Made by a program: the position numbers and the translations under genes. Below the pieces are notes generated by a model that made no database searches, was not told the DNA's origin, and was given only the letters and a program-made list of their open reading frames with translations. Positions 52,365 to 61,089 of a DNA stretch of 64,000 bases are shown piece by piece; position 1 is the stretch's first letter; every line of letters begins with the position of its first letter. Source of the DNA: Pseudomonas sp. UMAB-08 (lineage in GTDB: Bacteria > Pseudomonadota > Gammaproteobacteria > Pseudomonadales > Pseudomonadaceae); NCBI RefSeq assembly GCF_900095225.1, contig NZ_LT607422.1, positions 126,780 through 190,779 on the forward strand, written 5' to 3'.

Positions 52365-53144
52365 ATGCGGATCATCAGTGTGAACGTAAATGGCATTCAG
52401 GCTGCAGTCGAGCGTGGTTTGCTCAGTTGGCTGCAAGCCCAGAATGCTGACGTCATCTGCCTACAGGACACCCGCGCCTCTGCCTTTGAACTGGACGACC
52501 CAGCCTTCCAACTGGATGGCTACTTCCTTTATGCCTGCGAAGCTGAAGTCCCTGCCCAAGGCGGTGTGGCGCTCTACTCGCGGTTGCAACCAAAGGCTGT
52601 TATCAGCGGACTTGGCTTCGAAACAGCCGACCGTTACGGGCGCTATCTGCAAGCGGATTTCGACAAGGTCAGTATTGCGACCTTGCTGCTTCCTTCGGGA
52701 ATGAACGGCGACGAAGACTTGAACCAGAAGTTCAAGCTTATGGACGACTTCGCGCGCTACCTGGATAAGCAACGACGCAAGCGTCGTGAATATATCTATT
52801 GCGGCTCGCTGTACGTCGCGCAACAGAAGCTCGATATCAAAAACTGGCGTGACAGCCAGCAATCTCCAGGCTTTCTTGCGCCAGAACGCGCATGGATGGA
52901 CGAGATTGTCGGCACCATGGGCTATGTCGATGCCCTGCGTGAAGTCAGCCGTGAAGGCGATCAGTACAGCTGGTGGCCGGATAACGAGCAAGCCGAAATG
53001 CTCAACCTCGGTTGGCGCTTCGACTACCAACTGCTGACCCCGGGTCTGCGCCGCTTCGTACGCAGCGCTCGTCTGCCACGTCAGCCACGCTTCTCGCAAC
53101 ACGCTCCATTGATCGTGGATTACGATTGGACGTTGACCATCTGA
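52365..53144 (+). CDS. crc: Catabolite repression control protein Crc
   Basis: 259 aa, exonuclease III fold. Crc acts with Hfq to block translation of mRNAs for less-preferred carbon sources; CrcZ-type RNAs relieve it. The nuclease residues are lost: LQDTR in place of LQETK, YCGSLYV where a GDxN metal loop is expected, and SQHAPLIVDY in place of SDHxP. This matches published Crc, which has no nuclease activity. ATG 52365 (MRIISVNVNGIQ) is used; a frame start 4 codons earlier is less likely. Its own terminator follows. Confidence 0.97.
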   Translation: MRIISVNVNGIQAAVERGLLSWLQAQNADVICLQDTRASAFELDDPAFQLDGYFLYACEAEVPAQGGVALYSRLQPKAVISGLGFETADRYGRYLQADFDKVSIATLLLPSGMNGDEDLNQKFKLMDDFARYLDKQRRKRREYIYCGSLYVAQQKLDIKNWRDSQQSPGFLAPERAWMDEIVGTMGYVDALREVSREGDQYSWWPDNEQAEMLNLGWRFDYQLLTPGLRRFVRSARLPRQPRFSQHAPLIVDYDWTLTI

Positions 53145-53157
53145 CGTCCCGCCGCCC

Positions 53158-53187
53158 ACAAAAAAGCCGACTTCGTGTCGGCTTTTT
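53158..53187. terminator. Bidirectional terminator between crc and DUF4870 gene
   Basis: AAAAAGCCGAC pairs with GTCGGCTTTTT around a short loop (TTCGT). Confidence 0.93.
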
Positions 53188-53207
53188 CGTGGCTGCAAAG
53201 TCTTGCG

Positions 53208-53576
53208 TTACTTGATCAAGCGCCAGGTAAACGGATAGCGATAGGCAATCCCGTCGTTGGCCTTGACCCCACCGATAATGGTCAACACCAGCGCGCCGAC
53301 GCCGACCAGAACCAACAGCGGGAAGCCGATAATCACGACCATCAACAGGAAGCAGATCATCGCGGCAATCGCCACGGTGATCTGAAAATTCAGAGCTTCC
53401 TTGCCTTGGGCATCAATGAAAGGATCGGTCTCTTTCTTGATCTGCCAGAGAATCAATGGTCCCAGCAGATTGCCGAAAGGGAAGATCAGTCCGAAAAACG
53501 CCGCAAAGTGACAGAGCATCGCCCATTGACGAACCTCAGCACTGGGGGTCGGTAGTGGAAGCTGGCTCTCACTCAT
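53208..53576 (-). CDS. DUF4870 small membrane protein
   Basis: 122 aa with three membrane segments (about 17-45, 68-90 and 92-108). The signature WAMLCHFAAFFGLIFPFGNLLGP and FIDAQGKEALNFQ is DUF4870 (Tic20-like). Function unknown. Located between rph and crc, as PA5333. Confidence 0.88.
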   Translation of the reverse strand: MSESQLPLPTPSAEVRQWAMLCHFAAFFGLIFPFGNLLGPLILWQIKKETDPFIDAQGKEALNFQITVAIAAMICFLLMVVIIGFPLLVLVGVGALVLTIIGGVKANDGIAYRYPFTWRLIK

Positions 53577-53624
53577 GATGCTTATCCTTAGCAGGTGTGA
53601 TGACTGAATCTATACCCGGGCCGA

Positions 53625-54347
53625 TCAGTCGGCCAGTGCAGCACGTTGCAGCTCGAACAGTTCGGCCATGCCGATGTTCGCCAATGCCAGCATCGCGTTC
53701 AGCTCTTCCGGCTGGAACGGCGCGCCTTCAGCGGTACCCTGAACTTCGATAAAGCCACCAGCGCTGGTCATCACCACGTTGAGGTCGGTCTCGGCAGCGG
53801 AGTCTTCCAGATAGTCGAGGTCGAGCACGGGCTCGCCCTGATACATACCCACCGACACCGCAGCAATCATCTGCTTGAGTGGATCGCCGCCTTTGAGGCC
53901 GCCACGCTTCTTGATGACTTTCAACGCATCGACCAACGCAACCATGGCGCCGGTGATGGACGCGGTACGTGTACCGCCATCGGCCTGGATCACATCGCAA
54001 TCGACATACAGTGTCACTTCGCCCAGCTTGGACATGTCTAACGCTGCGCGCAGGGAGCGGCCGATCAAACGTTGAATCTCCAGGGTACGCCCGCCTTGCT
54101 TGCCACGGCTCGCTTCACGCTGGTTGCGATCGCCAGTGGCGCGCGGCAGCATGCCGTATTCAGCCGTCAGCCAGCCTTGGCCCTGACCTTTAAGGAAGCG
54201 CGGCACGCCGCTCTCGACGCTGACCGTGCAAATCACTTTGGTGTCACCAAACTCGACCAGTACAGAACCCTCGGCGTGTTTGGTGTAGTTGCGGGTGATG
54301 CGGATCGAGCGGAGCTGATCGGCAGCGCGGCCACTTGGACGTTTCAT
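53625..54347 (-). CDS. rph: Ribonuclease PH
   Basis: 240 aa phosphate-dependent 3' exoribonuclease trimming tRNA and rRNA ends. RNase PH motifs: GTKVICTVSVE (read here GDTKVICTVSVES), GWLTAEYGMLPRATGDRNQR, GRSLRAALD and CDVIQADGGTRTASITGA. Start ATG 54347 (MKRPSGRAADQLRSIRI) is standard. Divergent from yicC across 288 bp. The terminal residues are complete, so not the truncated E. coli K-12 form. Confidence 0.98.
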   Translation of the reverse strand: MKRPSGRAADQLRSIRITRNYTKHAEGSVLVEFGDTKVICTVSVESGVPRFLKGQGQGWLTAEYGMLPRATGDRNQREASRGKQGGRTLEIQRLIGRSLRAALDMSKLGEVTLYVDCDVIQADGGTRTASITGAMVALVDALKVIKKRGGLKGGDPLKQMIAAVSVGMYQGEPVLDLDYLEDSAAETDLNVVMTSAGGFIEVQGTAEGAPFQPEELNAMLALANIGMAELFELQRAALAD

Positions 54348-54635
54348 TTGGGAATACCTGTACTGAGACGGAAAACTGCCGGGCATTATAGAGGTCACAA
54401 CCCGAGCTGGGCACCTCTAATAAAGTTGCCGGGCCGATTCGAAGCCGCCAACAGCATTGCAACCGACACAAGAGCGACGTTCGGCAACACCGTAGGGTGT
54501 CGCCAGTTTGGGAGCATGCACTGCACTGCGCTACAATCCTGCGCCTTCGAAGCCTGTCGGCTATTTGTGACATTTATTGGGGCAGTCCTGCGCCCACGAC
54601 AGCCTTTCACCGCCTGAACCCACGAGGTATTTCCC

Positions 54636-55499
54636 ATGGTGCACAGCATGACGGCCTTCGCCCGAGTAGAACGGGCCGGCACCCAAGGCACGCTGAGCTG
54701 GGAACTGCGCTCGGTCAATCATCGTTATCTTGAGCCGCACCTGCGCTTGCCAGAGTCCTTTCGCGACCTGGAAGGCGCGGTCCGCGAAGCTCTGCGTCAG
54801 GGCTTGTCGCGCGGCAAGGTGGAGTGCACTTTGCGTTTCACCGAAGAAACCGCCGGCAAACCTCTGCAGGTTGATCTCGATCGCGCCGCACAATTGATCG
54901 CTGCAGCAGAGACCGTGGCCAGCCTGATCAAACAACCTGCTCCGCTGAATCCGCTGGAAGTACTCGCCTGGCCTGGCGTGTTGGTGGCCGATGCCAGCGA
55001 CCCGCAGGCGCTCAATAACGATGCACTGGCCCTGTTCAGCGAGGCGTTAAGCGAGCTGAAAGCCGGTCGCGGCCGTGAAGGCGCCGACCTGGCCAAACTT
55101 CTAGACGAACGGTTGGTGTCGATCAACGAAGAAGTCGCGACCCTGCGCACATTGGTGCCGCAGATGCTCGCGACCCAGCGCCAAAAGGTAATGGATCGCT
55201 TTGCCGACATGAAGGCCGAGCTTGATCCTCAGCGCCTGGAACAGGAAATGGTCCTGCTCGCGCAGAAAAGTGACGTCGCCGAAGAACTGGACCGTCTCAG
55301 CACCCACGTCACTGAGGTGCGTCGCGTCCTCAAGACCGGCGGACAAGCAGGTCGGCGCCTGGACTTCCTGATGCAGGAACTCAACCGCGAAGCCAATACA
55401 TTGGGCTCCAAAGCCTTCGACCCGCGCAGCACTCAAGCGGCGGTCAACCTCAAGGTGTTGATCGAGCAGATGCGTGAACAAGTGCAGAATATTGAGTAA
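54636..55499 (+). CDS. yicC: YicC family endoribonuclease
   Basis: 287 aa. N-terminal MTAFARVERAGTQGTLSWELRSVNHRY-type region (about 4-30) and C-terminal DUF1732 region (about 200-287, GRRLDFLMQELNREANTLGSK). YicC proteins are RNA endonucleases linked to small-RNA turnover. Tightly followed by gmk (12 bp), a conserved pair. Confidence 0.93.
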   Translation: MVHSMTAFARVERAGTQGTLSWELRSVNHRYLEPHLRLPESFRDLEGAVREALRQGLSRGKVECTLRFTEETAGKPLQVDLDRAAQLIAAAETVASLIKQPAPLNPLEVLAWPGVLVADASDPQALNNDALALFSEALSELKAGRGREGADLAKLLDERLVSINEEVATLRTLVPQMLATQRQKVMDRFADMKAELDPQRLEQEMVLLAQKSDVAEELDRLSTHVTEVRRVLKTGGQAGRRLDFLMQELNREANTLGSKAFDPRSTQAAVNLKVLIEQMREQVQNIE

Positions 55500-55511
55500 G
55501 GCTACCCCAAC

Positions 55512-56132
55512 ATGACCCACAGTACCGGCACCCTTTATATCGTTTCTGCACCCTCTGGCGCGGGCAAAACCAGCCTGGTCAAAGCCCTGATCGACGCCCA
55601 GCCGCTGATCCGCGTTTCGGTCTCGCACACCACGCGCGCCATGCGTCCGGGCGAAGTCGACGGGGTGAACTATCACTTCGTCGACCGCGCCGAGTTCGTG
55701 CGGATGATCGAGCACGGCGATTTTCTCGAACAGGCCGAAGTCTTCGGCAATATGTACGGCACCTCGCAGAGCCGCCTGCAACAAACGCTTGATGAAGGCC
55801 ATGACCTGATTCTGGAAATCGACTGGCAAGGGGCTGAACAAGTCCGCAAATTGCTGCCGGATGCGCGCTCGATTTTCATCCTGCCGCCGACCCAGCAAGC
55901 GTTGCGTCAACGTCTGACCAACCGCGGCCAGGACAGCGACGAGATCATCGAAGGGCGCATGCGTGAAGCCGTCAGCGAGATGAGCCATTATGTGGAATAC
56001 GATTTCATTGTGATCAACGATGACTTCGCCACCGCCCTGGAAGACCTTAAAGCCATCTTCCGCGCCAACCAGTTAAAGCAGAAACCACAACAGCAGCGTT
56101 TCAGCGATTTGCTTCGTCAACTGCTGGCCTGA
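55512..56132 (+). CDS. gmk: Guanylate kinase
   Basis: 206 aa, GMP to GDP. P-loop SAPSGAGKTSLV at about 12-23, GMP-binding SHTTRAMRPGEVDGVNYHFV near 38-57, and LEIDWQGAEQV. Encoded with rpoZ and spoT, linking guanine nucleotides and ppGpp. Confidence 0.98.
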   Translation: MTHSTGTLYIVSAPSGAGKTSLVKALIDAQPLIRVSVSHTTRAMRPGEVDGVNYHFVDRAEFVRMIEHGDFLEQAEVFGNMYGTSQSRLQQTLDEGHDLILEIDWQGAEQVRKLLPDARSIFILPPTQQALRQRLTNRGQDSDEIIEGRMREAVSEMSHYVEYDFIVINDDFATALEDLKAIFRANQLKQKPQQQRFSDLLRQLLA

Positions 56133-56287
56133 AAGACCGTTTTCGGGCATTTTAAACGTGCGTAAGCAACGTATTGGGGTGCCCCTGAAAAATCAGCGCT
56201 TCCCTAAACGCTGGTGTTTTTTTAAACTGTTCAGTCCGCTCGCCCATCCGGGCACCGCGCATACTGCATTTGCTACGAGGAATACCC

Positions 56288-56551
56288 ATGGCCCGCGTGA
56301 CCGTTGAAGACTGCCTAGACCACGTCGTTAATCGCTTTGAGCTGGTCATGCTCTCTACCAAGCGTGCTCGTCAATTGGCGACCGGCGGTAAAGAACCGAA
56401 GCTGCCTTGGGAAAACGACAAGCCTACCGTTATGGCTCTGCGTGAAATCGCAGCGGGCCTGATGGATTACGCAGTCATTGCAGAAGCTGAAATCGTTGAA
56501 GATGAGCCGTTGTTCGGTAATTTCGAGGACGAGTCCAACGAGGCCGTCTAA
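56288..56551 (+). CDS. rpoZ: RNA polymerase omega subunit
   Basis: 87 aa. MARVTVEDCLDHVVNRFELV and AGLMDYAVIAEAEI are characteristic; the acidic C terminus is typical of pseudomonads. GAGGAA precedes the ATG at 56288, and an upstream in-frame ATG is not needed. Omega forms part of the ppGpp site 1. Confidence 0.97.
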   Translation: MARVTVEDCLDHVVNRFELVMLSTKRARQLATGGKEPKLPWENDKPTVMALREIAAGLMDYAVIAEAEIVEDEPLFGNFEDESNEAV

Positions 56552-56611
56552 GTCTATGCCTGGTCGACGTAGTACGGCACAGGGCAAAAGCCATCGGCAG
56601 GGGGTAACACC

Positions 56612-58720
56612 TTGCCGAGCATAGACGCCCTCGCCGATCGTCTGTCGGCCTACCTCGGTAAAGACCAGGTCAATCTGGTCCGCCGAGCGTATTTCTACGC
56701 CGAACAAGCCCACGATGGCCAACGCCGTCGTAGCGGTGAAGCGTACGTCACGCACCCTCTAGCGGTCGCGAATATCCTTGCCGACATGCACATGGACCAT
56801 CAAAGCCTGATGGCGGCCATGCTGCATGACGTGATTGAAGACACCGGAATTGCCAAGGAAGCGCTCTGTGCGCAGTTCGGCGAAACCGTGGCCGAACTGG
56901 TCGATGGGGTCAGCAAGCTGACTCAGATGAACTTCGAGACCAAGGCCGAGGCGCAAGCTGAAAACTTCCAGAAAATGGCCATGGCCATGGCGCGCGATAT
57001 CCGCGTGATCCTGGTCAAGCTGGCTGACCGGCTGCACAACATGCGCACGCTGGAAGTCCTGTCCGGAGAAAAGCGTCGGCGGATCGCCAAGGAAACCCTG
57101 GAAATCTATGCGCCCATCGCCAATCGCCTGGGCATGCACAGCATTCGCATCGAGTTCGAAGACCTCGGGTTCAAGGCCATGTACCCAATGCGCTCCTCAC
57201 GCATTGGCCAGGCGGTCAAACGGGCACGGGGCAATCGTAAAGAGCTGGTCAACAAGATCGAAGAGTCCCTGAGCCATTGCCTGGCCGTGGACGGTATCGA
57301 AGGCGAAGTCAGCGGTCGGCAGAAACACCTGTACGGCATCTACAAGAAGATGCGCGGCAAACGCCGGGCCTTCAACGAAATCATGGACGTTTACGCGTTC
57401 CGCATCATCGTCGACAAAGTCGACACCTGCTACCGCGTGCTGGGTGCTGTGCATAATTTGTACAAACCGCTGCCCGGTCGCTTCAAGGATTACATCGCGA
57501 TTCCCAAGGCCAACGGCTACCAGTCCCTGCATACGACGCTGTTCGGCATGCACGGCGTTCCCATCGAAATCCAGATCCGCACCCGCGAAATGGAAGAGAT
57601 GGCGAACAACGGGATCGCGGCGCATTGGCTGTACAAATCCAACGGCGACGAGCAGCAACAAGGCACGCATGCCCGTGCTCGCCAGTGGGTCAAAGGCGTG
57701 CTGGAAATGCAGCAGCGTGCTGGCAACTCGCTGGAATTCATCGAAAGCGTGAAGATCGACCTGTTCCCGGACGAGGTCTACGTGTTCACGCCCAAAGGCC
57801 GGATCATGGAGCTGCCCAAAGGCTCCACGGCGGTCGATTTCGCTTACGCAGTCCACACCGATGTCGGCAACAGCTGCATAGCCTGTCGGATCAATCGTCG
57901 CCTGGCACCGCTCTCCGAGCCGTTGCAAAGTGGCTCGACGGTTGAGATCGTCAGTGCGCCAGGTGCGCGTCCGAACCCGGCGTGGCTGAATTTCGTGGTC
58001 ACCGGTAAAGCTCGCACGCATATTCGCCATGCCCTCAAGCTGCAACGCCGCTCTGAATCCATCAGCCTGGGCGAACGCCTGCTGAACAAGGTGCTCAACG
58101 GCTTCAACAGCACCCTGGAGAAAATTCCGGCCGACCGCGTGCAAATGATCCTTACCGAGTACCGCGTGGAGGTCATCGAAGACCTGCTCGAAGACATTGG
58201 CCTGGGCAACCGCATGGCCTACGTCGTCGCCCGTCGCTTGCTGACCAGCGAAGCAGAGCAACTGCCAAGCTCCGAAGGTCCATTGGCGATTCGCGGCACC
58301 GAAGGGTTGGTCCTCAGCTACGCCAAGTGCTGCACGCCGATCCCGGGCGACCCGATTGTCGGCCATCTGTCCGCGGGCAAAGGCATGGTTGTGCACCTGG
58401 ACAACTGCCGCAACATCAGTGAAATCCGCCACAACCCGGAAAAATGCATCCAGCTGTCCTGGGCCAAGGATGTGACGGGCGAATTCAACGTCGAACTGCG
58501 CGTCGAGCTGGAACATCAGCGCGGCCTTATCGCCCTGCTGGCCAGCAGCGTGAATGCCGCAGACGGCAATATCGAAAAAATCAGCATGGACGAGCGCGAT
58601 GGTCGCATCAGCGTGGTCCAACTGGTAGTCAGCGTGCACGACCGTGTGCACCTGGCCCGCGTGATCAGAAAACTGCGCGCCCTGACAGGGGTCATCCGCA
58701 TCACCCGCATGCGCGCGTAG
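56612..58720 (+). CDS. spoT: Bifunctional (p)ppGpp synthetase/hydrolase SpoT
   Basis: 702 aa. N-terminal HD hydrolase: H72-D73 in LHDVIEDTG; synthetase domain about 195-350 (GRFKDYIAIPKANGYQSLHTT split over about 290-312); TGS domain about 385-445 (VYVFTPKGRIMELPKG); ACT domain at the C terminus (about 625-702). Both activities seem intact. The start is a TTG at 56612 with AGGGGGTAA 5 bp before it; the sequence from there, LPSIDALADRLSAYLG, is the usual N terminus and no ATG fits. Downstream of rpoZ by 60 bp. Confidence 0.96.
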   Translation: MPSIDALADRLSAYLGKDQVNLVRRAYFYAEQAHDGQRRRSGEAYVTHPLAVANILADMHMDHQSLMAAMLHDVIEDTGIAKEALCAQFGETVAELVDGVSKLTQMNFETKAEAQAENFQKMAMAMARDIRVILVKLADRLHNMRTLEVLSGEKRRRIAKETLEIYAPIANRLGMHSIRIEFEDLGFKAMYPMRSSRIGQAVKRARGNRKELVNKIEESLSHCLAVDGIEGEVSGRQKHLYGIYKKMRGKRRAFNEIMDVYAFRIIVDKVDTCYRVLGAVHNLYKPLPGRFKDYIAIPKANGYQSLHTTLFGMHGVPIEIQIRTREMEEMANNGIAAHWLYKSNGDEQQQGTHARARQWVKGVLEMQQRAGNSLEFIESVKIDLFPDEVYVFTPKGRIMELPKGSTAVDFAYAVHTDVGNSCIACRINRRLAPLSEPLQSGSTVEIVSAPGARPNPAWLNFVVTGKARTHIRHALKLQRRSESISLGERLLNKVLNGFNSTLEKIPADRVQMILTEYRVEVIEDLLEDIGLGNRMAYVVARRLLTSEAEQLPSSEGPLAIRGTEGLVLSYAKCCTPIPGDPIVGHLSAGKGMVVHLDNCRNISEIRHNPEKCIQLSWAKDVTGEFNVELRVELEHQRGLIALLASSVNAADGNIEKISMDERDGRISVVQLVVSVHDRVHLARVIRKLRALTGVIRITRMRA

Positions 58721-58745
58721 CCAACCACTTCATCAGGAGTTCTTC

Positions 58746-59126
58746 ATGACCAAGACCGTTATCACCAGCGACAAAGCACCTGCAGCCATCGGCACTTACT
58801 CTCAGGCGATCAAAGCTGGCAATACCGTCTACATGTCCGGGCAGATCCCGCTGGACCCGAAAACCATGGAACTGGTCGAAGGCTTCGAAGCCCAGACCGT
58901 TCAGGTGTTCGAAAACCTGAAAGCCGTGGCTGAGGCAGCCGGCGGTTCGTTCAAGGACATCGTCAAACTGAACATCTTCCTGACTGACCTGAGCCACTTC
59001 GCCAAGGTCAACGAGATCATGGGCAAATACTTCGACCAGCCTTACCCGGCCCGCGCCGCCATCGGTGTTGCTGCGCTGCCAAAAGGCTCGCAGGTCGAAA
59101 TGGACGCCATCCTCGTTATTGAATAA
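58746..59126 (+). CDS. ridA: RidA family enamine/imine deaminase
   Basis: 126 aa. Complete canonical RidA: MTKTVITSDKAPAAIGTYSQAI, VYMSGQIPLDP and the catalytic arginine R103 in YPARAAIGVAALPKGS. Destroys reactive 2-aminoacrylate formed by PLP enzymes. It follows spoT by 25 bp, the well-known spoT-ridA neighbourhood, and differs from the RidA in the dad cluster. Confidence 0.95.
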   Translation: MTKTVITSDKAPAAIGTYSQAIKAGNTVYMSGQIPLDPKTMELVEGFEAQTVQVFENLKAVAEAAGGSFKDIVKLNIFLTDLSHFAKVNEIMGKYFDQPYPARAAIGVAALPKGSQVEMDAILVIE

Positions 59127-59135
59127 CCCCCCCCC

Positions 59136-59158
59136 GGCGGAGCGCTGGCCGTTCCGCC
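59136..59158. other. Small hairpin after ridA
   Basis: GGCGGA pairs with TCCGCC, just after a run of nine C (59127-59135). No T tract, so its role is unclear. Confidence 0.3.
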
Positions 59159-59183
59159 CACCCTGCAAAGGAAGGAATCCGCT

Positions 59184-59921
59184 ATGCGCTTTGCGCTTGC
59201 CCTCTCGCTGCTCGCCACGCTATTGAGCGGCTGTGCCAGCCACGCCGACCGTAACCCTGACGGCATCTGGATCAACCAAACCGCTATCGATGCCGCCTCC
59301 AAGGGTGGAAATCTGCGCCAGGCGCTGCTCGCTAACGGGCCTAACCTGGAATGGCACGTCGACACCAAAGCCAAGCAGGCTGCCTTCTCTAACGGCTTCG
59401 AGCTGAGTGAAGGCAAAATCGTCAGCGCCGCCGATGGCAAATGGCACGTCGATTTCTACGGTAACTTCTTCGAAGACCTGAGCCTCAAGGGCGACGAACT
59501 GGTTCAAGGCGTCAGCGACACGAGCCCGGAACAACGCTTCGTGCAGCCCGAAAATCCCGCACCTGCCGACGCACCGCCGGGCAGCAGTTTCGAGAAAGCC
59601 CTGTACAGCGCCTACATGGGCGGTAAATGGAAAATTGTCGACGGCGAAGGCACGGGCGGCGTCGTTCAGTTCCAGCCTGATGGCAGCATTATCGGCTTGC
59701 CGGGCAATGACCGTTACGCGCTATGCCTGGCCGGTGATTGCGCAGCCATGAGCGGCGAACACGACAGCCTCTGGCTGGAAAAAGCCCAGCAAGGCAACGC
59801 CTGGATTTTTGTCCGCAAAGACAAGCAGATGGAAATACTCCAGGCCGTCAATCAGGCCAAAGCCGACGAAATGCCAGACCTGCGCCCTGGTGCACGTCAC
59901 TGGTTGCTCGAGCGGAACTGA
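59184..59921 (+). CDS. Predicted lipoprotein of unknown function
   Basis: 245 aa. Signal peptide with lipobox LLSGC; the lipidated cysteine is at residue 17. The mature part has repeated beta-rich stretches (NLEWHVDTKAKQ, GKWHVDFYGNFFE, GGKWKIVDGEG) and one cysteine pair (CLAGDC) near 176-181. No known domain is recognised. AAGGAAGG precedes the ATG. Position after spoT-ridA matches PA5340. Likely outer or inner membrane, facing the periplasm. Confidence 0.85.
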   Translation: MRFALALSLLATLLSGCASHADRNPDGIWINQTAIDAASKGGNLRQALLANGPNLEWHVDTKAKQAAFSNGFELSEGKIVSAADGKWHVDFYGNFFEDLSLKGDELVQGVSDTSPEQRFVQPENPAPADAPPGSSFEKALYSAYMGGKWKIVDGEGTGGVVQFQPDGSIIGLPGNDRYALCLAGDCAAMSGEHDSLWLEKAQQGNAWIFVRKDKQMEILQAVNQAKADEMPDLRPGARHWLLERN

Positions 59922-60006
59922 AGCCACGCGACATGCCCTCCGCTCCCACTGTGAGAGCGGAGGCATTCGCGATACAAGCTTGTCAGGCAATACAGGGTTC
60001 AGCCCT

Positions 60007-60864
60007 TTATTTCTGCCCTTCAAGAATCGCTGCATACCCCTCGCGATAACTCGCATAACGCGGCACCCAGCCCAAGGCCCTGGCCCTGGCATTGCTGCAA
60101 CGCTTGCTACCGGCGCGGCGCACGCTGGCCTCAGCCGACCACTGGGTAACCCCCAAGTACTCACGCAGCCAGGCAACCACCTCGGCCAAGGGCGCGGGTG
60201 CATCATCGACGCCGATATAGCACTCATCCAGCGCCACGCCACGGGCATCCGCTTGCACCAGATACGCCAATAGCCCTGCGGCATCGTCGACGTGAATGCG
60301 ATTGCCATATAAAGGCGGCTCGACCACGACGCGATAACCCTGACGAACTTGCGTCAGCAGCCATTCGCGGCCCGGCCCATAGATACCTGTCAGGCGTACC
60401 ACGCTGGCGGGGATGCCACTGTGCAACGCCAGGTGCTCGGCCTCGAGCATCAGCCGACTGGAATAACCCGTCGCCTGGGTAGCCGATGACTCATCGACCC
60501 ACTCTCCCTGTTGTTGCCCATACACACTGCTGCTGGACACGAACACCAGACGCTTGGGCTTCTGCCCGTGTTGCTTGAGCCAGCTCAATACATTGCGCAG
60601 GCCATCCACATACGCTGCCCGGTAACCGGCCTCGTCATGATCGGTCGCCGCAGCACTGTAGACCAGGTAATCAATCGGCGAGGTCGGCCAGGCGTTTGGG
60701 CAATTAGCATCGAACAGGTCACCTGCAATGCCCGTTACCCCGGCAGGCAGGCGCGCAACAGACCGGCGCAAGCCATACACGGTCCAGCCCTGAGCAAGCA
60801 ACTGGCTGGCGAGACGGCTTCCAACATCACCACAACCAGCAATCAAAACAGACGGGGCAGACAT
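60007..60864 (-). CDS. NAD-dependent epimerase/dehydratase-like SDR
   Basis: 285 aa short-chain dehydrogenase of the extended or atypical type. NAD-binding glycines in IAGCGDVGSRLASQL at about 8-22. A Tyr-x3-Lys catalytic pair is not evident where YSSRLMLEAEHLAL stands (YxxxL), so an atypical member. Substrate unknown; sugar-nucleotide-like by fold. Start ATG at 60864. Divergent from exbB. Confidence 0.85.
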   Translation of the reverse strand: MSAPSVLIAGCGDVGSRLASQLLAQGWTVYGLRRSVARLPAGVTGIAGDLFDANCPNAWPTSPIDYLVYSAAATDHDEAGYRAAYVDGLRNVLSWLKQHGQKPKRLVFVSSSSVYGQQQGEWVDESSATQATGYSSRLMLEAEHLALHSGIPASVVRLTGIYGPGREWLLTQVRQGYRVVVEPPLYGNRIHVDDAAGLLAYLVQADARGVALDECYIGVDDAPAPLAEVVAWLREYLGVTQWSAEASVRRAGSKRCSNARARALGWVPRYASYREGYAAILEGQK

Positions 60865-60970
60865 GTCGGAGCTCCACAATAAACGTGCGACAACGGCGCG
60901 GTAAACAGCCGAAAATGGCGTCTGAATTTAATCAGAAACCTACCGCCAACAGGGAAAAGATACTGCACCA

Positions 60971-61001
60971 CTTGTTGTTAACAAGAATTATTTGCAATAA
61001 T
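60971..61001. promoter_or_regulatory. Two palindromes upstream of exbB, candidate Fur site
   Basis: CTTGTT-GTT-AACAAG (60971-60985) and ATTATT-TGC-AATAAT (60987-61001), both exact. The second is close in composition to Fur boxes (AT-rich, ATAAT/ATTAT cores); tonB-exb operons are iron-repressed in known pseudomonads. Match to the 19-bp Fur consensus is only partial. Confidence 0.5.
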
Positions 61002-61089
61002 GCGGGCCCGTTTGCTCTGCCCTTCCGGTCATATGCCTGGCGCGAAGTGGCAGAACGAAGCCCCCTTTTTTCTCTCAGGTCAGGCCAGC

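Noticed and set aside
57197..58651. 484-codon frame antisense to spoT
   Set aside because: No recognisable domain; spoT covers the same DNA with four clear domains.
59127..59135. Nine-C run as a phase-variable tract
   Set aside because: It lies after the ridA stop codon and outside any reading frame, so slippage would not switch a gene.
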